Assembly: GCF_000346465.2 (NCBI RefSeq)
Contig: NC_034009.1
Coordinates: 33,521,251-33,585,250 of the forward strand
Source: Prunus persica
Taxonomy: Eukaryota; Streptophyta; Magnoliopsida; Rosales; Rosaceae
Reading direction: 5' to 3'
Length of the DNA: 64,000 nucleotides
Shown here: positions 34,323 to 49,578 of the stretch, in pieces
How the letters are laid out: the number at the start of each line of letters is the position of its first letter
Numbering within the stretch: the stretch's first letter is position 1
Notes under the pieces: generated by a model
Databases searched by the model: none
Seen by the model: the letters and a program-made list of their open reading frames with translations, nothing else
Told to the model about the DNA's origin: nothing
Program-made: the position numbers and the translations under genes

Positions 34323-37300
34323 ATGGACAAGCCTCGAGACGTGAGACGTGGAGCCACTCGCTTCAAACAACCTTCTGGACACAAGCTCTTCTCTTGTAAA
34401 TCTTAATCTCACGCTTCATCTTTTACATTTTCCAATTTTGTAATCCAGAATATTTCACCGTTTTCCCATTTTTGGAATTTTCTCACCAGAGAAAACAAAA
34501 ACGCTTATGGTACTTGTCGTTATCTGTGTACTCTTGTTTGGTTTCTGATAAGAGCCTTGCAGTTGCAGTTGCAGATAATGCGTGTCCTCCTTTATAATTA
34601 TCACCACTATTTCTTTTGAGTAGTTGCTTAATGTGCTTCTGAATTTCAAGGTTTGGCTGGTGTTGGTGCTGGTGCTGGTGGGGACTTTGTGCAGTCGGCA
34701 AAATCGAAGAAAGAGCGGCTTAGAAAATTGAGTGCTCTTGGTACAGCGAGTTCGAGCTTCCAAGACTGCGAAATGGGTTGTGATGTGTCTGACAGAGAAG
34801 ATGAGCTTCCCAGTAAGAGATTTAAGCTTCCCAAAAAGGTTGGTTACTCTTTACCCAATCTTCGACCACACCGGGTCATGTTAATTTATGTATCTTCCCT
34901 GTTTCGTTTTTCAACATTTTTTTTTGTTTTTGATATTTGTTTCTAGTTTTTTGATGACTGCAATGGCGTTGATCATGCCTCTGTTCCGCGGAAGTTGCGA
35001 TCAGGTTTGTGGGTTTTGAATTATGAACGGAAATCTTTGTTTTTAAATTCAATGCTCATGTCTAAATTTTCCATTTTTGGGTTACTGAATTTTTATTTAC
35101 TTAATTGGAATTGGAATTGGAATTTCCTTTGTTTGGTGGGTCTTCTGGGAAGTTTTCGAGTTTGTTTTACTTTGTTTTAATTCTGGATTAGAAGTGAAGC
35201 AAAACTGAAGCTTTCGCTTTTTCTTTCTTTTTCGGGACGCAAGGTTCCGTCAGTTTTTTTCCTGACTTTTAATTCAATTTAATATGATGCTGCCACTTTG
35301 AGGATGCATTGATGCCTTTTGATTTTATTTATTATATTGGCTCTGAAGTTTTTTTTTTTTTGGTGGAAGTTGGCTCTGAGGTTTTGCCTCCTACTGTTCT
35401 GTAGTTTACTTTTCCAAAAGAGATACTTTAGTAGCTTTCAACGATTCTGACGCAATTGGATTTTGGGGAAATTTTTTTATTTTAAAAATCTTGTTATATT
35501 CTATTGTATGAATATCTCGGGCTTTTTGAAATTGTTGTTACACTTGCAGCAATGAAGAAGCGCAATCGTGAATCTGCATCTCCATCTATACCAAATTCAA
35601 AGAAGCTGAACCATGCAATGAGTGGCATCGAATCCCCAAAAAGGGACGGTGTAAATAAACCCAAACCATACTTGGTAGTCATCTCTATCTTCTATTTCAA
35701 CATCTTCTTTAGGTTTGCCTTTTCTGTTCAGAACTTTGATACATATACTTGAAATTACTTATGAAGAAACAAGGAGGCTCAGATAGATCCCTGAGAGAAA
35801 CTGTTTCTGGGGATATCACAAAAGATGAGGAAGAAGTTGTGGAGACATTGTATGCTTTGGCCGGACTGTTCCCTAACAATGATGCAAATGATAACAGTAA
35901 ATTAGACACTGAATCTTTAGATGCAAATCCTTCAGCTTTGCCAGAGTCCAAAGAGACTCCGACCCCTGCATTTGAAGGTGATCCATTATTCTCTGCTCGC
36001 AAATCTTCTTTTTCAAAAGTCTGCCATTGTGGTAGGCAGACTGTTAATTTATGTGCTGGTATTGGATTCTGCAGTTGGAAATGATAAGTCGGGTTCAATT
36101 TGCCCCTTGAAAGCTACCGAGGCCTCCAGTCCATCTAGTGTAGAAAGATTAGCTAAAGAAACTGATCAAGTTGATTCTTTGAACAAATCCAGTACTCAAA
36201 GTGAACCTGAATTACCAAACAGTAGGAAATTCTGTATAACCTCAGATGATTCAGTCCCTCATGATCTAAACATTTCGTCAGTCTCAGCGATAGTTGAAGA
36301 GTGCAATGAAAAGCCTACTGCCAATGTTGTCAACTTTTCTGTTCCATCTGATCTAAGCCTTGATAGTCGGTGGGTAATTCTTCAACTTAATTCCAGCTTC
36401 TGTATTATTATTTTCTATTTCAGTGTGTTGTGTGCGTCTGTTTCTTTTTTAACCATTATCATTTTTTTAATCTTCCAGCAAGTTAAAGCAGCCTGTGCAA
36501 AAGGAGTCCTCAATTTTTGGGAACAAACCAGAAACTGCACTGGAGCTGGTATGCATTAACTCAGTCTTAAGTCAAATATCTATTTTGTGAGCTAGCTTTT
36601 ATTTTAAGATTTGGTTACTCTTCAGGGCAAAACCATGGGGAGTCAAGTTGAAGTGCATAATATGGTCCAGGAGTCCAAGAAAAATGGTATAATTCATGCT
36701 TGTTCAGAAGACTTCTTCAATATTGGTTGGAACTTCACTTTCGTTGTGAAACGCTGTGTTCTCATATAACATTGCATGTCAATTTCTTGAAGATGACATG
36801 ATCTTTGGTTCTTTGATTGAAAGGTCCAGTATTGTGGCCTGGCTTGTCTTCAAATGTCTCCCATGGTGCTAGGAATGATAGTCCATCATCATCGTCGCAG
36901 TAATTATCTTATTTTCTTATAATTTTAGACTTTTCTAGATAAGCTTTTGGATATTCCTCTGTATTTTTCCCATTCCTCACTGTTTGTAGCTATTCTATAG
37001 GTCCCCTGCTGCTAAAATTCCCGCCTGGCTGGATGCCGCCTTGTCTACTTCCAGAGCCTCAGTTCAAAATGTTTCTTCTTTTGGAAAGGTGAAGAGGACT
37101 ATTAATTTGCTAACGGTGTCATTCTATGATAATCAGCATTTTTAACATCTCGATATGTGCTGCCATTTTCTTCACAAATGTCTATACCATGTGAATCTTC
37201 TGATTGAGGGTATGGTGGACTATCAACTTTACAGGTTACTAATGTTCTAAATGGTAGAAGGATGTGGAAGAAGTGCGCAGCTCATGTCTACATAAGTCAT

Positions 37301-38669
37301 TTGATTCAGGCTTTACAAAACTCCGAGAGCGAAGATAAGTTACAGCCTAATGAAATGAGACTACATGAAGGATCCAAACAAGTGGCTCTTCTTGGAGCTA
37401 ATATTTATACTAAAGTTAAAAATGGGATTGTTTCGGCTAGTAGCATAGATATTTCTAGTGCTGAAAAAAGGCCAAATGAAGCTAAGAATGGTATTCTTGA
37501 GCAGAAGAAGCTCTATCAAGACCAGCCAGAGTGTGCTATGGGATCTCGGGCATACCCTTCACCAAAGCAGGTAAAGCTTAATATTGTGTTTGCTATTGGT
37601 TTATCGCTGAAAATTTTCTAACTGGTTTCTCGTTTTTTGCAGAGTTTTGATTTCCTGTCATTGTCAGCTGGAGGTGGTGGTTTGGAAACTAATGATAGCT
37701 TTAGTAGAGCTAGAAATGGAATGGAGCCATCATCACAATCCCAAGTTCCTTATATCCATTCTCTCATGCAGCATCACACGCTCATTCCTCTATCTTTGCC
37801 CCAGTCTCACTTCAGCCCTTCTTCCTGCCCTAACAATCCTTCAGCGGCCCAGCAGGTTTTTCAGTTCTCCTTCAATTGTTCTTTTTTATATTTTATATAT
37901 ATATATATACATTCAATTATGCTGTGAAGCTTTGGTCCTTTTGATATAACCAGGATTCAATCCAGTACATCCAACAGATCCAATACATCCAACGGTTGGT
38001 TGGGAGTGCCATTTCTGAATTGATAGAGAGCTAGGAAAGTTATTATGGGTGATTTACCAATAATATTGCAAGCTTCCTTATGTGGCTTTGGCATTCCTGA
38101 CCACCTTAAACTCTAACAAAGGAGCTTTTATTATTATAATAATAATGTTGGTCGTAAACATTGAATGCTAAGTACTAAAATTATGAAATAACACTAAATT
38201 GTAGGCCCAGCTGCAGCTACCTCCATATCATGTTAACCCATTTTGTGGTCCTCAAGCAAGTCCCACAGCTTTGACAAAGCAGCAACCTCAACAGCAACAT
38301 TTACAGCTTCAACAGCAGCAGCAAAGGCTTTGGGCAGCTCACTTGGTGGCCCAGTACAGGCCAGTGGGAACTACGGCACCTGCAGTTCACTTTCCAAGCT
38401 GGCAAAATGGAAGGCAGGAGACTATGCTGATTCCATGCGGCCAAGCTGTTATGTCTCCTTCCCCCTCAACGCTTGACCTAGTTGGTCCTAAGTATGCACC
38501 ACTGTCTCAACAACAGCAGCAGCAGCTAATGGCTGCTACTTCATCTTTTCCTCCTGGTAGGGTAAAACGACAAGACCACCATCTACCTTCTGTGTATGAG
38601 GAGTCTGGAGGTGGATTCCGTGCTGGAAGTGCACTGCCACTGCAGTTACTCTGCAGCGAGCGCCTTTAA
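34323..38669 (+). CDS. Gln/Ser-rich nuclear-type protein of unknown function (about 752 aa, 13 exons)
   Basis: Exons are 34323-34395, 34651-34838, 34947-35004, 35550-35674, about 35767-35977, 36075-36369, 36479-36548, 36626-36686, 36824-36899, 37001-37088, 37235-37570, 37643-37855 and 38205-38669. Phases close to 752 residues. The exon 5 acceptor (…ATGAAG) is the least certain. The start gives MDKPRDVRRGATRFKQPSGH. Blocks that look conserved are SAKSKKERLRKL, an acidic DEEEVVETLYALAGLFP helix and, centrally, IPAWLDAALSTSRASVQN followed by RRMWKKCAAHVYISHLIQ. The last exon is Gln-rich (several Q runs around 38270-38340 and 38505-38525), as in transcriptional co-regulators. I do not recognise the family name. 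A nuclear regulatory role is inference from composition. Confidence 0.85.
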
Positions 38670-39990
38670 TAAGTTCTATTGGAAAGTAGCTGGTTCATAC
38701 ATTATTTCATTCTTTCTTCTGCTCAGAAATGGGACTTGCTGCTTCACTTTGTCGTCGTGACTCAATAAGAGATGAACATGGTTTAAGGTATAACTGCCAT
38801 AACTTGATCAGTTGGGGCATTCAATTTGTATGAAAAATGCCCTGGAGTATTGGGCCGCAGAGGTTTTGTAGTAATTTTTTCAGACATATTTCAAGTGCAT
38901 TGTTCATCTTTTACAAAGAAGATAATAGAAATGTTAATTTTCAACTCTCTCTGTTTTACAAGTACTCATTCTGTATATAGGAGGAAAGCAAAAGGAAAAG
39001 AAGAAAAAAGGGTAAAGAATTAGATCCAACATTATTCCATTATTCAATCAAAACTCTCAAACTCTTTAAGTAGGGGTTTTCCATTTTATTCAATGAAAAA
39101 GTGAGTAAACGCTGTGCCCTTTCAAGGTTCGCAGATGAAAACAGAATAAAAAATGAAAATGAGACGCTTTTCCATTTTCTCTTTTTGGTTTCTGATTGAA
39201 GCCTTTTATCTTCTTTTTCAATTTGTCTTCTGGTGTACACTGGGATGGATCTAACACAGCACTTATCCTAATGCTAAGTTGCCTACCATTCTTCTCATCG
39301 GCAACTGAAGAAAAAAAGAATGTGGTATATATAGTTTTCTACTTTTTTAATAAGTGGGAGTGTGAACTAAGCTTGCGTCTAAAAAATGGCTTGGACTTTT
39401 GGACCATAGTCGGCAGAGATGTACCGAATCGAAACAAAGCCAACAATCAATTATCAATTGAAAGATTTGGTGGTACCGATTGAAAGATTTGGTGGTACGC
39501 CCAAATTCGGTACAGTTTGGTATTTGGCTACATCTGACTGAATACTGAAGATTTTGGTATTTTTGGTGCTATTTGGTCTCTTACAAGGATTTTCCATAAT
39601 GGCCCACTTGCTCTGAGGTCAAGTTATCCAAAGCAAACTTTGTTTTAATCCTCTTTCCATATTGGGCGGCAACCGAGTATAAGATCCTTGCACTGTACAA
39701 TCTTCTCCAGTCCTGCTTAGTTTTTTTAAATGACATCATGATATTACTCAACCTGAACAGAACAGACAACTTTGTTCATGTGCACGCCTTTCATTATATG
39801 AATGTGTATTTCAAACACAAATGGCAAAATGAGGAAAAGCCGGGGGTACAAAATCTTCTAGTTCAATTAACTTTTATTACACGAGATGAATTCACACAAG
39901 GAATATGGTAGGCTACAAGAATTGACTGAAACAATCAGCAGAAACACAGAACCATATTGCATCCTTGAAACTTGTCCCGCAGACGAAATC
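38670..39990. other. Convergent intergenic region
   Basis: This lies between the 3' ends of the Gln-rich gene (+) and AP-2 sigma (-). A short tandem duplication of GATTGAAAGATTTGGTGGTAC sits at about 39457-39498. Nothing else was recognised. Confidence 0.5.
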
Positions 39991-41855
39991 TCACTCCAGT
40001 TTTTCTAGTTCTCCCATTCTTTCTATTATCGCCTGCAAGCACAACACACAAAAAAGGTCATGAAACTAGATTTCCTCACACCAAATGCAGACCATAAAAG
40101 AAATCAATGATTACATAACATAGGACCAAACACTACAAGCACCAAAGCAAGCTAGTGACTGTGAAATGAAAAGAGTGAAGATTTGGTTTCCCAGAGTCAA
40201 ATGGGGAAAGAACAAGAAGAATAGACAAGGTTACCCATAGTCCATCCATATGCTACAACTTCGCCATTTATATGTGACACCATGAAAAGGCACATAGACT
40301 TTGTTTCATACAATCCAGATACATGATTAAAGATAAATCAGAAATAAGATAAAAAGTAGGACAAATTCACTTTAGGGAAAGGTCACCCAGGCAAAAATGG
40401 AAAACATAAAACCAAGGACTCTCTTGCCTGTCCCATCCAAAACAACAAAGACACGTAAAAAGCAGCAACAACAGAGGAAAAGCTACAATGGAAACCATAG
40501 TTCTCACCTTCTTGCTTGTTTCTTGGAGCTCTCCAGCAAGAATGAATTCATCAAGTATCAGATAGACCTTCCATAAATGGAAATGAAAATAAGTAATCAG
40601 TAAGATAACAAACAAAAAATATATTACAACGATCATAAACAAAACACACCGCCCCGCCCCGCCCACCCACCCCGCCCCCCAACACACATACAAAGGGAGT
40701 GGATAAGAAATTTGTTGTAAATAAAGATACACATTTATATACGCTTTTCATTTTTCTTTTTGGAGAGGCTGATCTGAAGTACTGGCATGTACCAGGCAGA
40801 ATGACTTTGTTAAAGCCTAACATTAACTGACAACAAGAAATTCTAAGTATGGTATAATGTACAAGGAGAACACAGAAGAATGCTAGCATGCATTCAAAGA
40901 AATTAGATTAACATTCAAAAACCACTCTCTATCTTTTTGGTTTAGATTGGACAAAATCAACGGCTTTCAATACCACACGTCTGCTTCATTCTGCCATACA
41001 AATAGACTCTCTTCTTCCACTCTTTTCACTACATGATCCCAATAAATGGCCACCACTATCGAAGGTAAGTTCAGCAAATGATTTAGTGTGGGTTGAATGC
41101 TACCCTAACCCAGTAACTAAACATGAACGCAATAATCATATAAGAGGAGTTCGGGTAGTACATTAAAGAAAAGTGAGAAATAAGCAAACGGACCTTGTGA
41201 AAGTTAAAGACCAAATCAAGCTCGCAAACGTTGCTGAAAAAATGATCCAAAATCTCCACGAATAGATGAATGCATTCTAAATATGCCAATTCATTATCTG
41301 TTATATCAACACACAGTGAGAAAAACAACCCCGCATATCTCCTGTAGATCACCTTGTGCGTACGGAACTGGAAGCAATGTTACAATAATCAGCTCACAAT
41401 CAAATATTACCTATAAAAAACCAATACAACTTACAAGTTCTGTAAATTCAAGATTTTGGAGGAATAAAACCTGTAAACAAATAAATATTCAAAGCAAAAG
41501 AAAATATAACCTCAACGAAATTTGTGAACTTGGGATCTCTGTTGACCACCAAACGATGAACCTGCAGAACCATCGAATTCAAAAACCCTTGAATACTTTA
41601 CGCGCAAAATAAAATAATAAAAAATTACAAGGAAAATAAAAAGTAGAATTATGTGGATCAGACCTCATATTCGACCTTGTGCTTCTCAGAATCCTCGAGA
41701 GGAACGTAGTACTTAGCTAAACGGGTCTTTCCCTGCCGGTTCTGTAACAATATGAATCGGATCTGCCAAATGGAAGATTTAAGATCATGCTCAGATATTG
41801 AAATAATCAAATACTAATCAACCAAAATGAAAACTGATAATTATGTGAGTACCAT
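39991..41855 (-). CDS. AP2S: AP-2 complex subunit sigma (AP17; 142 aa, 6 exons)
   Basis: This is the small sigma adaptin of the AP-2 clathrin adaptor, which selects cargo at the plasma membrane for endocytosis. The minus-strand exons are 41855-41853 (the ATG alone), 41762-41664, 41561-41511, 41367-41194, 40567-40508 and 40032-39991. All junctions are GT-AG and the total is exactly 142 residues, the normal length. Recognisable sequence includes [74 protein letters not shown] and the end MGELEKLE. The longuin-like fold is complete. Oddities are that the first coding exon contributes only the initiator Met, and that the intron between exons 4 and 5 carries a strong G-quadruplex motif near 40650-40681. 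Confidence 0.97.
40650..40681 (-). other. G-quadruplex-forming motif in an AP2S intron
   Basis: Read on the minus (transcribed-sense) strand, this has six runs of three or more G separated by single bases (GGGGGGCGGGGTGGGTGGGC, then GGGGCGGGG). It fits the G3+N1-7 rule several times over and is very GC-rich inside an AT-rich intron. Confidence 0.75.
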
Positions 41856-42888
41856 TGTTGAAGCAAAATTCAAAGTGAAACTAACAACAGCAGAAACCCA
41901 AAACTTCGGCACGAAAACTGAAATTTTTTTTTTTTGGGGGGTTTTACTTTGCGATGTCGTTTCGCAGTTCCAGTGGGTCGCGGCGCGGGTAAAAGCCCAA
42001 GAGAAAGGCGAGAGAGGGAGAGCCAGCTAGTTTTACTAGCGTGTTATTAATGATGTAGACAAAAACGGTGTGCTTGGTGAAGGAGACTTGTCTCCGTTGA
42101 CGGATTGGTCAACGGAAATATCTAACGGCTAATTTGAACTCTTCACACATGGATACGACAACAGTTGCACGCGTTTAGCAATTTTGCCACATATGCAAAT
42201 TTTCAGTTTTGGGCCATATCATTTCAATTTCATAATTTTAGTCATGTAGCTTAGTTTGGGTTGCAATTATCTTCTCTAATTTTTTATTTTTTTTAATAAT
42301 GTGATATAAACAGTTTTATTAAATTGACAACATATTTTTAGCTTTTTTCGTTGCTAAATTAGGAGATGAAATATAAGCATAAATTGACATTCAATCAAAG
42401 ATGGCTGGACTGAGTTTCCAGAATGTTGGAAACTTCTTGTTCCTGTCATGTTCATTTGAACAGCGTTTGGAAATTATGCTTCAACCAGCAAGACAGACAG
42501 CAGACGGTTCAAAACTATTGAGCTTGTGGATGGTACCAAATTAAGCATTTTAAACTAAAGTTTAGTGACTAGTAATATTTACTTATGAGCCACAAAGTAC
42601 TTCATAATATTTCGTACAGATGAACTGAATGACAAAAATTGCACCATATAGATGGATGGTGCATTATGAACTCAAAGTTGTACAATCTACTTCTGAATTA
42701 CAATTCTGAATCGAATCCAAAATTCATCACTGTCTTGTTCACTCACTTTCTTATTCGCCAAAACAATGCCAAGTTCAACCAAATTGCAAATTAATTACAA
42801 CCCTTTTTAATCAGGGGCAAATTACATGGTACTACTATATTACCTTGTTGGCAGCAAGAGTGCTGTCCTGCCCTACGAACCATTCTCA
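41856..42888. other. AP2S promoter and hexokinase 3' flank
   Basis: This holds the upstream region of AP2S (leader near 41860-42030) and the 3' UTR side of hexokinase. I see no gene or repeat of note. Confidence 0.45.
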
Positions 42889-45482
<2,594 letters not shown>

Positions 45483-47386
45483 GTTGTATTAAGGCAAGAT
45501 CTATGAAAAAGAAAGAAGAGGGAAAATAGTGAACAAGGCGCAGAGAGGGAGCATAGTGGTACTATTGTTGGTCTTTATTTCTGTCGATTGGCAACCAACT
45601 GGCAAGGTTCCCAACTGTGATTTGTTTAGGTTGTGTAATTTTATTAATATTTTATAATAAAAAGTCGAAAATGCTCAGAAAGAAAGCAAGACGACGTGGT
45701 TTTGGGTAGCTGACATGAAAGACAATTAACAAGCTAACAGGAATTAAACTGTTCGTTACCTTCCCGTTGTTTTGTTATTTTTGCTATTTTATTGTTTTTT
45801 GATTGGGTACAAAGCTGAGGGTTTGGACAAAGGTTGGGATTGGGCGGACAATACGATGGGGGTTTGTAGATGGGACACAACCGCGAAGATTTGTGCTTTT
45901 GGTGGTGTTGTAGCTCGAACTATGTTGTTGTTTTTCCAGTCGTTTTAAAGTATATCCATAATTGTTGTTTTTCCAGTCGTTTTAAAGTATATCCATAATA
46001 GTTTCCAAATAAAAACAAGTAAAAATATTCATATGCTTGGAGCGCCAGCAGCAGCAGCAGCAATCTTTGTAAAATACGATGATAAATTAAGCTGGCTTCA
46101 GGGCTGGGCTAGGTTATTAAGATGTTTTGTTGTTGTTAATGTGATAATGATTGATGAAGATGGATACTTCTTATCCTTAATCCTTTTTAATGATTTTGGT
46201 TTCGAAATTCTGAGACTTCCATCAACTTTTTAAGTCGTGGCCATCCTACCCTACCATAGTTGGATTGGCATTTTCTGTATTGATTACTTTGGGAACTTGA
46301 TAGAAACGGTATGCCATACATACCATTGCTCTTTCTGTACCACAAGCCCCTTGGAACATACTCACGTATGTGCTAATTGATTTTTTTTTTCTGAATTAAG
46401 AAAAAATAATATGGATAGTTATGTTTAATAAAAGTATGACCTATTATTTGATTTTATTTTTAATTTTACTTTTTTTAATATGAAAAAAAATGTGAATTTA
46501 CCATATTATCATCATTTAATTAATAATTTCAATTCTTAATATTTGAGTTAACCAATAACATTTTTTAGTATTTTTAATGTTTCACTATTCTCTGTCTTTT
46601 ACTTTATATATACTAGCCTCTCTGCACGCGCTTCCGCGCTTGCGAGAGGTTTTTTAAAAAAAATAAGTAAATTTATTTTAGAATTAAAAAAGATAATGGG
46701 TAGTTGTGTTCTATAAAAATAGGATCCATTATCTGCTTTTTCTTTTTCTTTTAATTTTTTTAATACGAAAAATTGTGAATTTACCATATTATCCTCATTT
46801 AATTAATAATTTCAATTCTTAATGTTTGCATTAATCAAGGGCATTTTCTGGTATTTTGAATGTTTCACCATTCTCTGCCTTTTGCTTTATATATATAGAT
46901 ATATATATGTGTGTGTTGTGGTTGTTCTTTCTCTCTCTCTCCCTCTACATGGATAAATGTGTAGTTGGTAGGCCCACCAGTCATGTGCGTTATTGCGAGT
47001 TTCGGGCCAGCCCAAGTTTGAGGCCAGTTTGTGGGCTGGATTTGAGTCTGGGTTAGATTTGACCATAAGCAAGAGTGCAGGAGAAGACCCATAATTATGA
47101 AAAAAGGTAATTGGAATTGGTTGGTGTTGGGTATTGGCAAAGAGTCCCTCTCTTTTGCCCCAGTCCACGAGAAGAAACCAAATAAAATACAAGAGAAGCG
47201 AAGAAGTGACCAACTGCTGCCACCCACCGCCTTCCTTTCACTTTCACAATCACATTCACAATATTAACAGAATTCTAGTGAAGTGGACGCGAAGAAACGA
47301 AGCTCCCCCCTGTCCCCCCTGCCCCATCTATAACCGCCCTCTCTCTCTCTGTCTCACTTGTAAAGAAGTGTAACCAGCCAGCCACC

Positions 47387-47433
<47 letters not shown>

Positions 47434-47534
47434 CAAGACTAAGTAAATTGGGCATTCTGGTTGGGGCCTTGATTGATTCTAGTAGTAGCTAGCAAGCAGT
47501 ATAATATTTGTGAAAGTTTTATTAAGGAAGGAAG
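45483..47534. other. Divergent intergenic region with two sets of tandem repeats
   Basis: This lies between the hexokinase start (-) and the WEB gene start (+). A perfect 37-bp tandem duplication occupies 45925-45961 and 45962-45998. A second, larger AT-rich direct repeat at about 46385-46905 is listed separately. A (CT)n microsatellite (47391-47428) lies in the likely leader of the WEB gene. No gene was seen. Confidence 0.55.
46385..46905. repeat. AT-rich direct repeat pair around a GC-rich hairpin
   Basis: Two similar copies of about 230-255 bp (about 46385-46616 and 46650-46905) share TGTGAATTTACCATATTATC, ATTTAATTAATAATTTCAAT and TTTATATATA ends. Between them, 46617-46649 is a GC-rich hairpin with CCTCTC…GAGAGG stem ends and GCGCTT/CGCGCT inside. 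A short hairpin at the edge of an AT-rich unit resembles plant Helitron or foldback ends. The class is unproven. Confidence 0.5.
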
Positions 47535-48684
47535 ATGGAGAATAACAATGAAACAGCAGCAGCAGGAGTGCAAGTGCAAGGTGTGAGGAGGATGAAGAGG
47601 GCGGAGATTGATACACGGCAACCATTCCGATCTGTCAAAGAAGCTGTTTCATTGTTCGGTGAAAAGTTTCTTGCAGGGGAACTCTATGCCACCCAGCTCA
47701 AACAGGTACTTATCATCATCATATTCATAATTACCTTAATCACTACTTACTTAATTACTACTTGGGTTGCGATTAAAGGTTACATCTCTTAACTTTAATC
47801 TTCCCATCTACACAAAATGAAAATGTAGTTTGATCTTCTCATATATGCTTTGCTTGTGGCTGAGTACAAATTAAGTTGCCCCTGTTTATGTGACTGAGCT
47901 GTGGTTATGCTGTTAAATATTTAAAATAAAGAATGTTAAATCATCACTAGGCTTAATTCCTTAACGGTCGGCTTTATTAGGGAGGGAATCTGGAGCTAAT
48001 CTTCTTGGCTTTCAAATGAAGAGATGCTATAGAAAAATAAAGAAATGTTAATTTTGGCTTTGTTGAGAGGAGAGGAGAGGAGGGGTCACAAGCAAGCAAG
48101 CAAGCAAGCATCCAGAATATAATTGTACTAAATAATTGATTTTCTTGTATTCTTGAAAGATGCAGAATGGAGCACATGAAAATGGGCATCGGCATGGCCC
48201 TGCATCCAGAATTGGAAGCGTGACAGCGGAGCTAGAGGAGACAAAACAAAGCCTCCAAAAAGCCAGAGAAGAAAGCGAGCTCATGGAAAATTGCCTTTCA
48301 TCTCTAAAACAGGAGCTTGAACGGACAAAGCGAGAGCTCCATCAGTTGAAGGAAAGGGAATATGAGAAACAGTTTGTAGAAGCGGAGATCATCGAAGACG
48401 TTAGGAATATAGTTGAAGACTCAGACTCAACCAAATTTGAAATGAAAACACAAACATCTGATGAGGAAGAAGGAAGCTTTGAGTTTCAAAACAAAAGATA
48501 TGTGACATTTGCAAATCCACCTTCCCTTGCGCAAGTAAAGATCGCACAAGGTTTAGGTGTTGATGAAAAATTGCAAAGACACCCTTCTCTTTCTCTCAAG
48601 AAGAAGAAAAACAAGCCATTCATTCCTCTAATAGCCGGGATGTTTTCTAAGAAGAAAGGAGGCCCACAAGTAGCCTATCCTTGA
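47535..48684 (+). CDS. WEB-family coiled-coil protein (231 aa, 2 exons)
   Basis: WEB (weak chloroplast movement under blue light) family proteins are plant coiled-coil proteins. Founding members help chloroplast photorelocation, while short members like this one are uncharacterised. Exons 47535-47705 and 48160-48684 join in phase 0 to give 231 residues. The N-terminal block [20 protein letters not shown] is the family hallmark. Residues about 77-130 form a charged coiled coil ([40 protein letters not shown]). A middle acidic segment ([11 protein letters not shown]) leads to a basic tail ([23 protein letters not shown]) that is also typical of the family. A (CT)n tract occupies the leader at 47391-47428. 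Confidence 0.9.
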
Positions 48685-49578
48685 TCCTTGATGACTTATC
48701 ATCAGCCCTGCTGCATTTCTACATCACACAAACATACATCTTCATCTTGGTTCCAATCCAATAATACTGCCGCTTGCATGCCAACTCTTTTTTTCCCCTC
48801 CCCCTTTGTGTAATTGTATTTTGTATGTCTCACTTCTATCTTATATATGTATGCAAGTCTTGCCAGTAAATTAGTTTGCTCGGGATAATAAGAAATTGTA
48901 ACACTTGAAGAAGAGAGTCTTTGAATGAAGTACCCAATAAATTAGTGTGCCTGATCTCATTAAGGCTTAAGCCGTTGTTCTTGTTTCTTTTTTTTTTCTT
49001 TTATTAATTTAATTGAGGGTAGATGTTTTACTTTGGGCCTTAATGCAATGCGTATTGATAATAATGGGCTATTTAAATAGAGTCCAACATTCGACAACAA
49101 ATACAACAATCCAGTAACATTGACACTGACAACAAATATAAGGCCTCATAAAACGTAAATTGTGATAAGAAAGAGAGTTCTAAGTGCCAATTTTCAAGTT
49201 AATTTGCTTTTCATGAAAGCTTGTTCAAAATTCGACCCAGCTTCAGAGGAAATAAATCATTCAAACAGAAGGAATGCATGCATTCACAAATAAATAAATA
49301 GTCATATCGAAGGATGTTTTAATCTTCTCAACAATGTATATGTACATGATAAATAAGGCATAATGTAAGAGACAACAACAGCAAAACAGATAAAATAGTT
49401 TGAACAGGAGGATCGAGACCAACAGGGAATGCATAGTTGCACCAAGTACATGCTTAATGTGCTTGAAGTTGAAACCAAAACAAGATCACGAATTAATAAG
49501 AAAAAAGACAGTGAGGCAAAACATAAGTACATAAGTACATGAGCATGTGCATGCGAAAAGAAACATTTATATCAAAGT
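48685..49578. other. Convergent 3' flanks, no gene seen
   Basis: 3' UTR of the WEB gene followed by the 3' UTR of the small His/Ser-rich gene. No repeats or coding signal were recognised. Confidence 0.45.
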
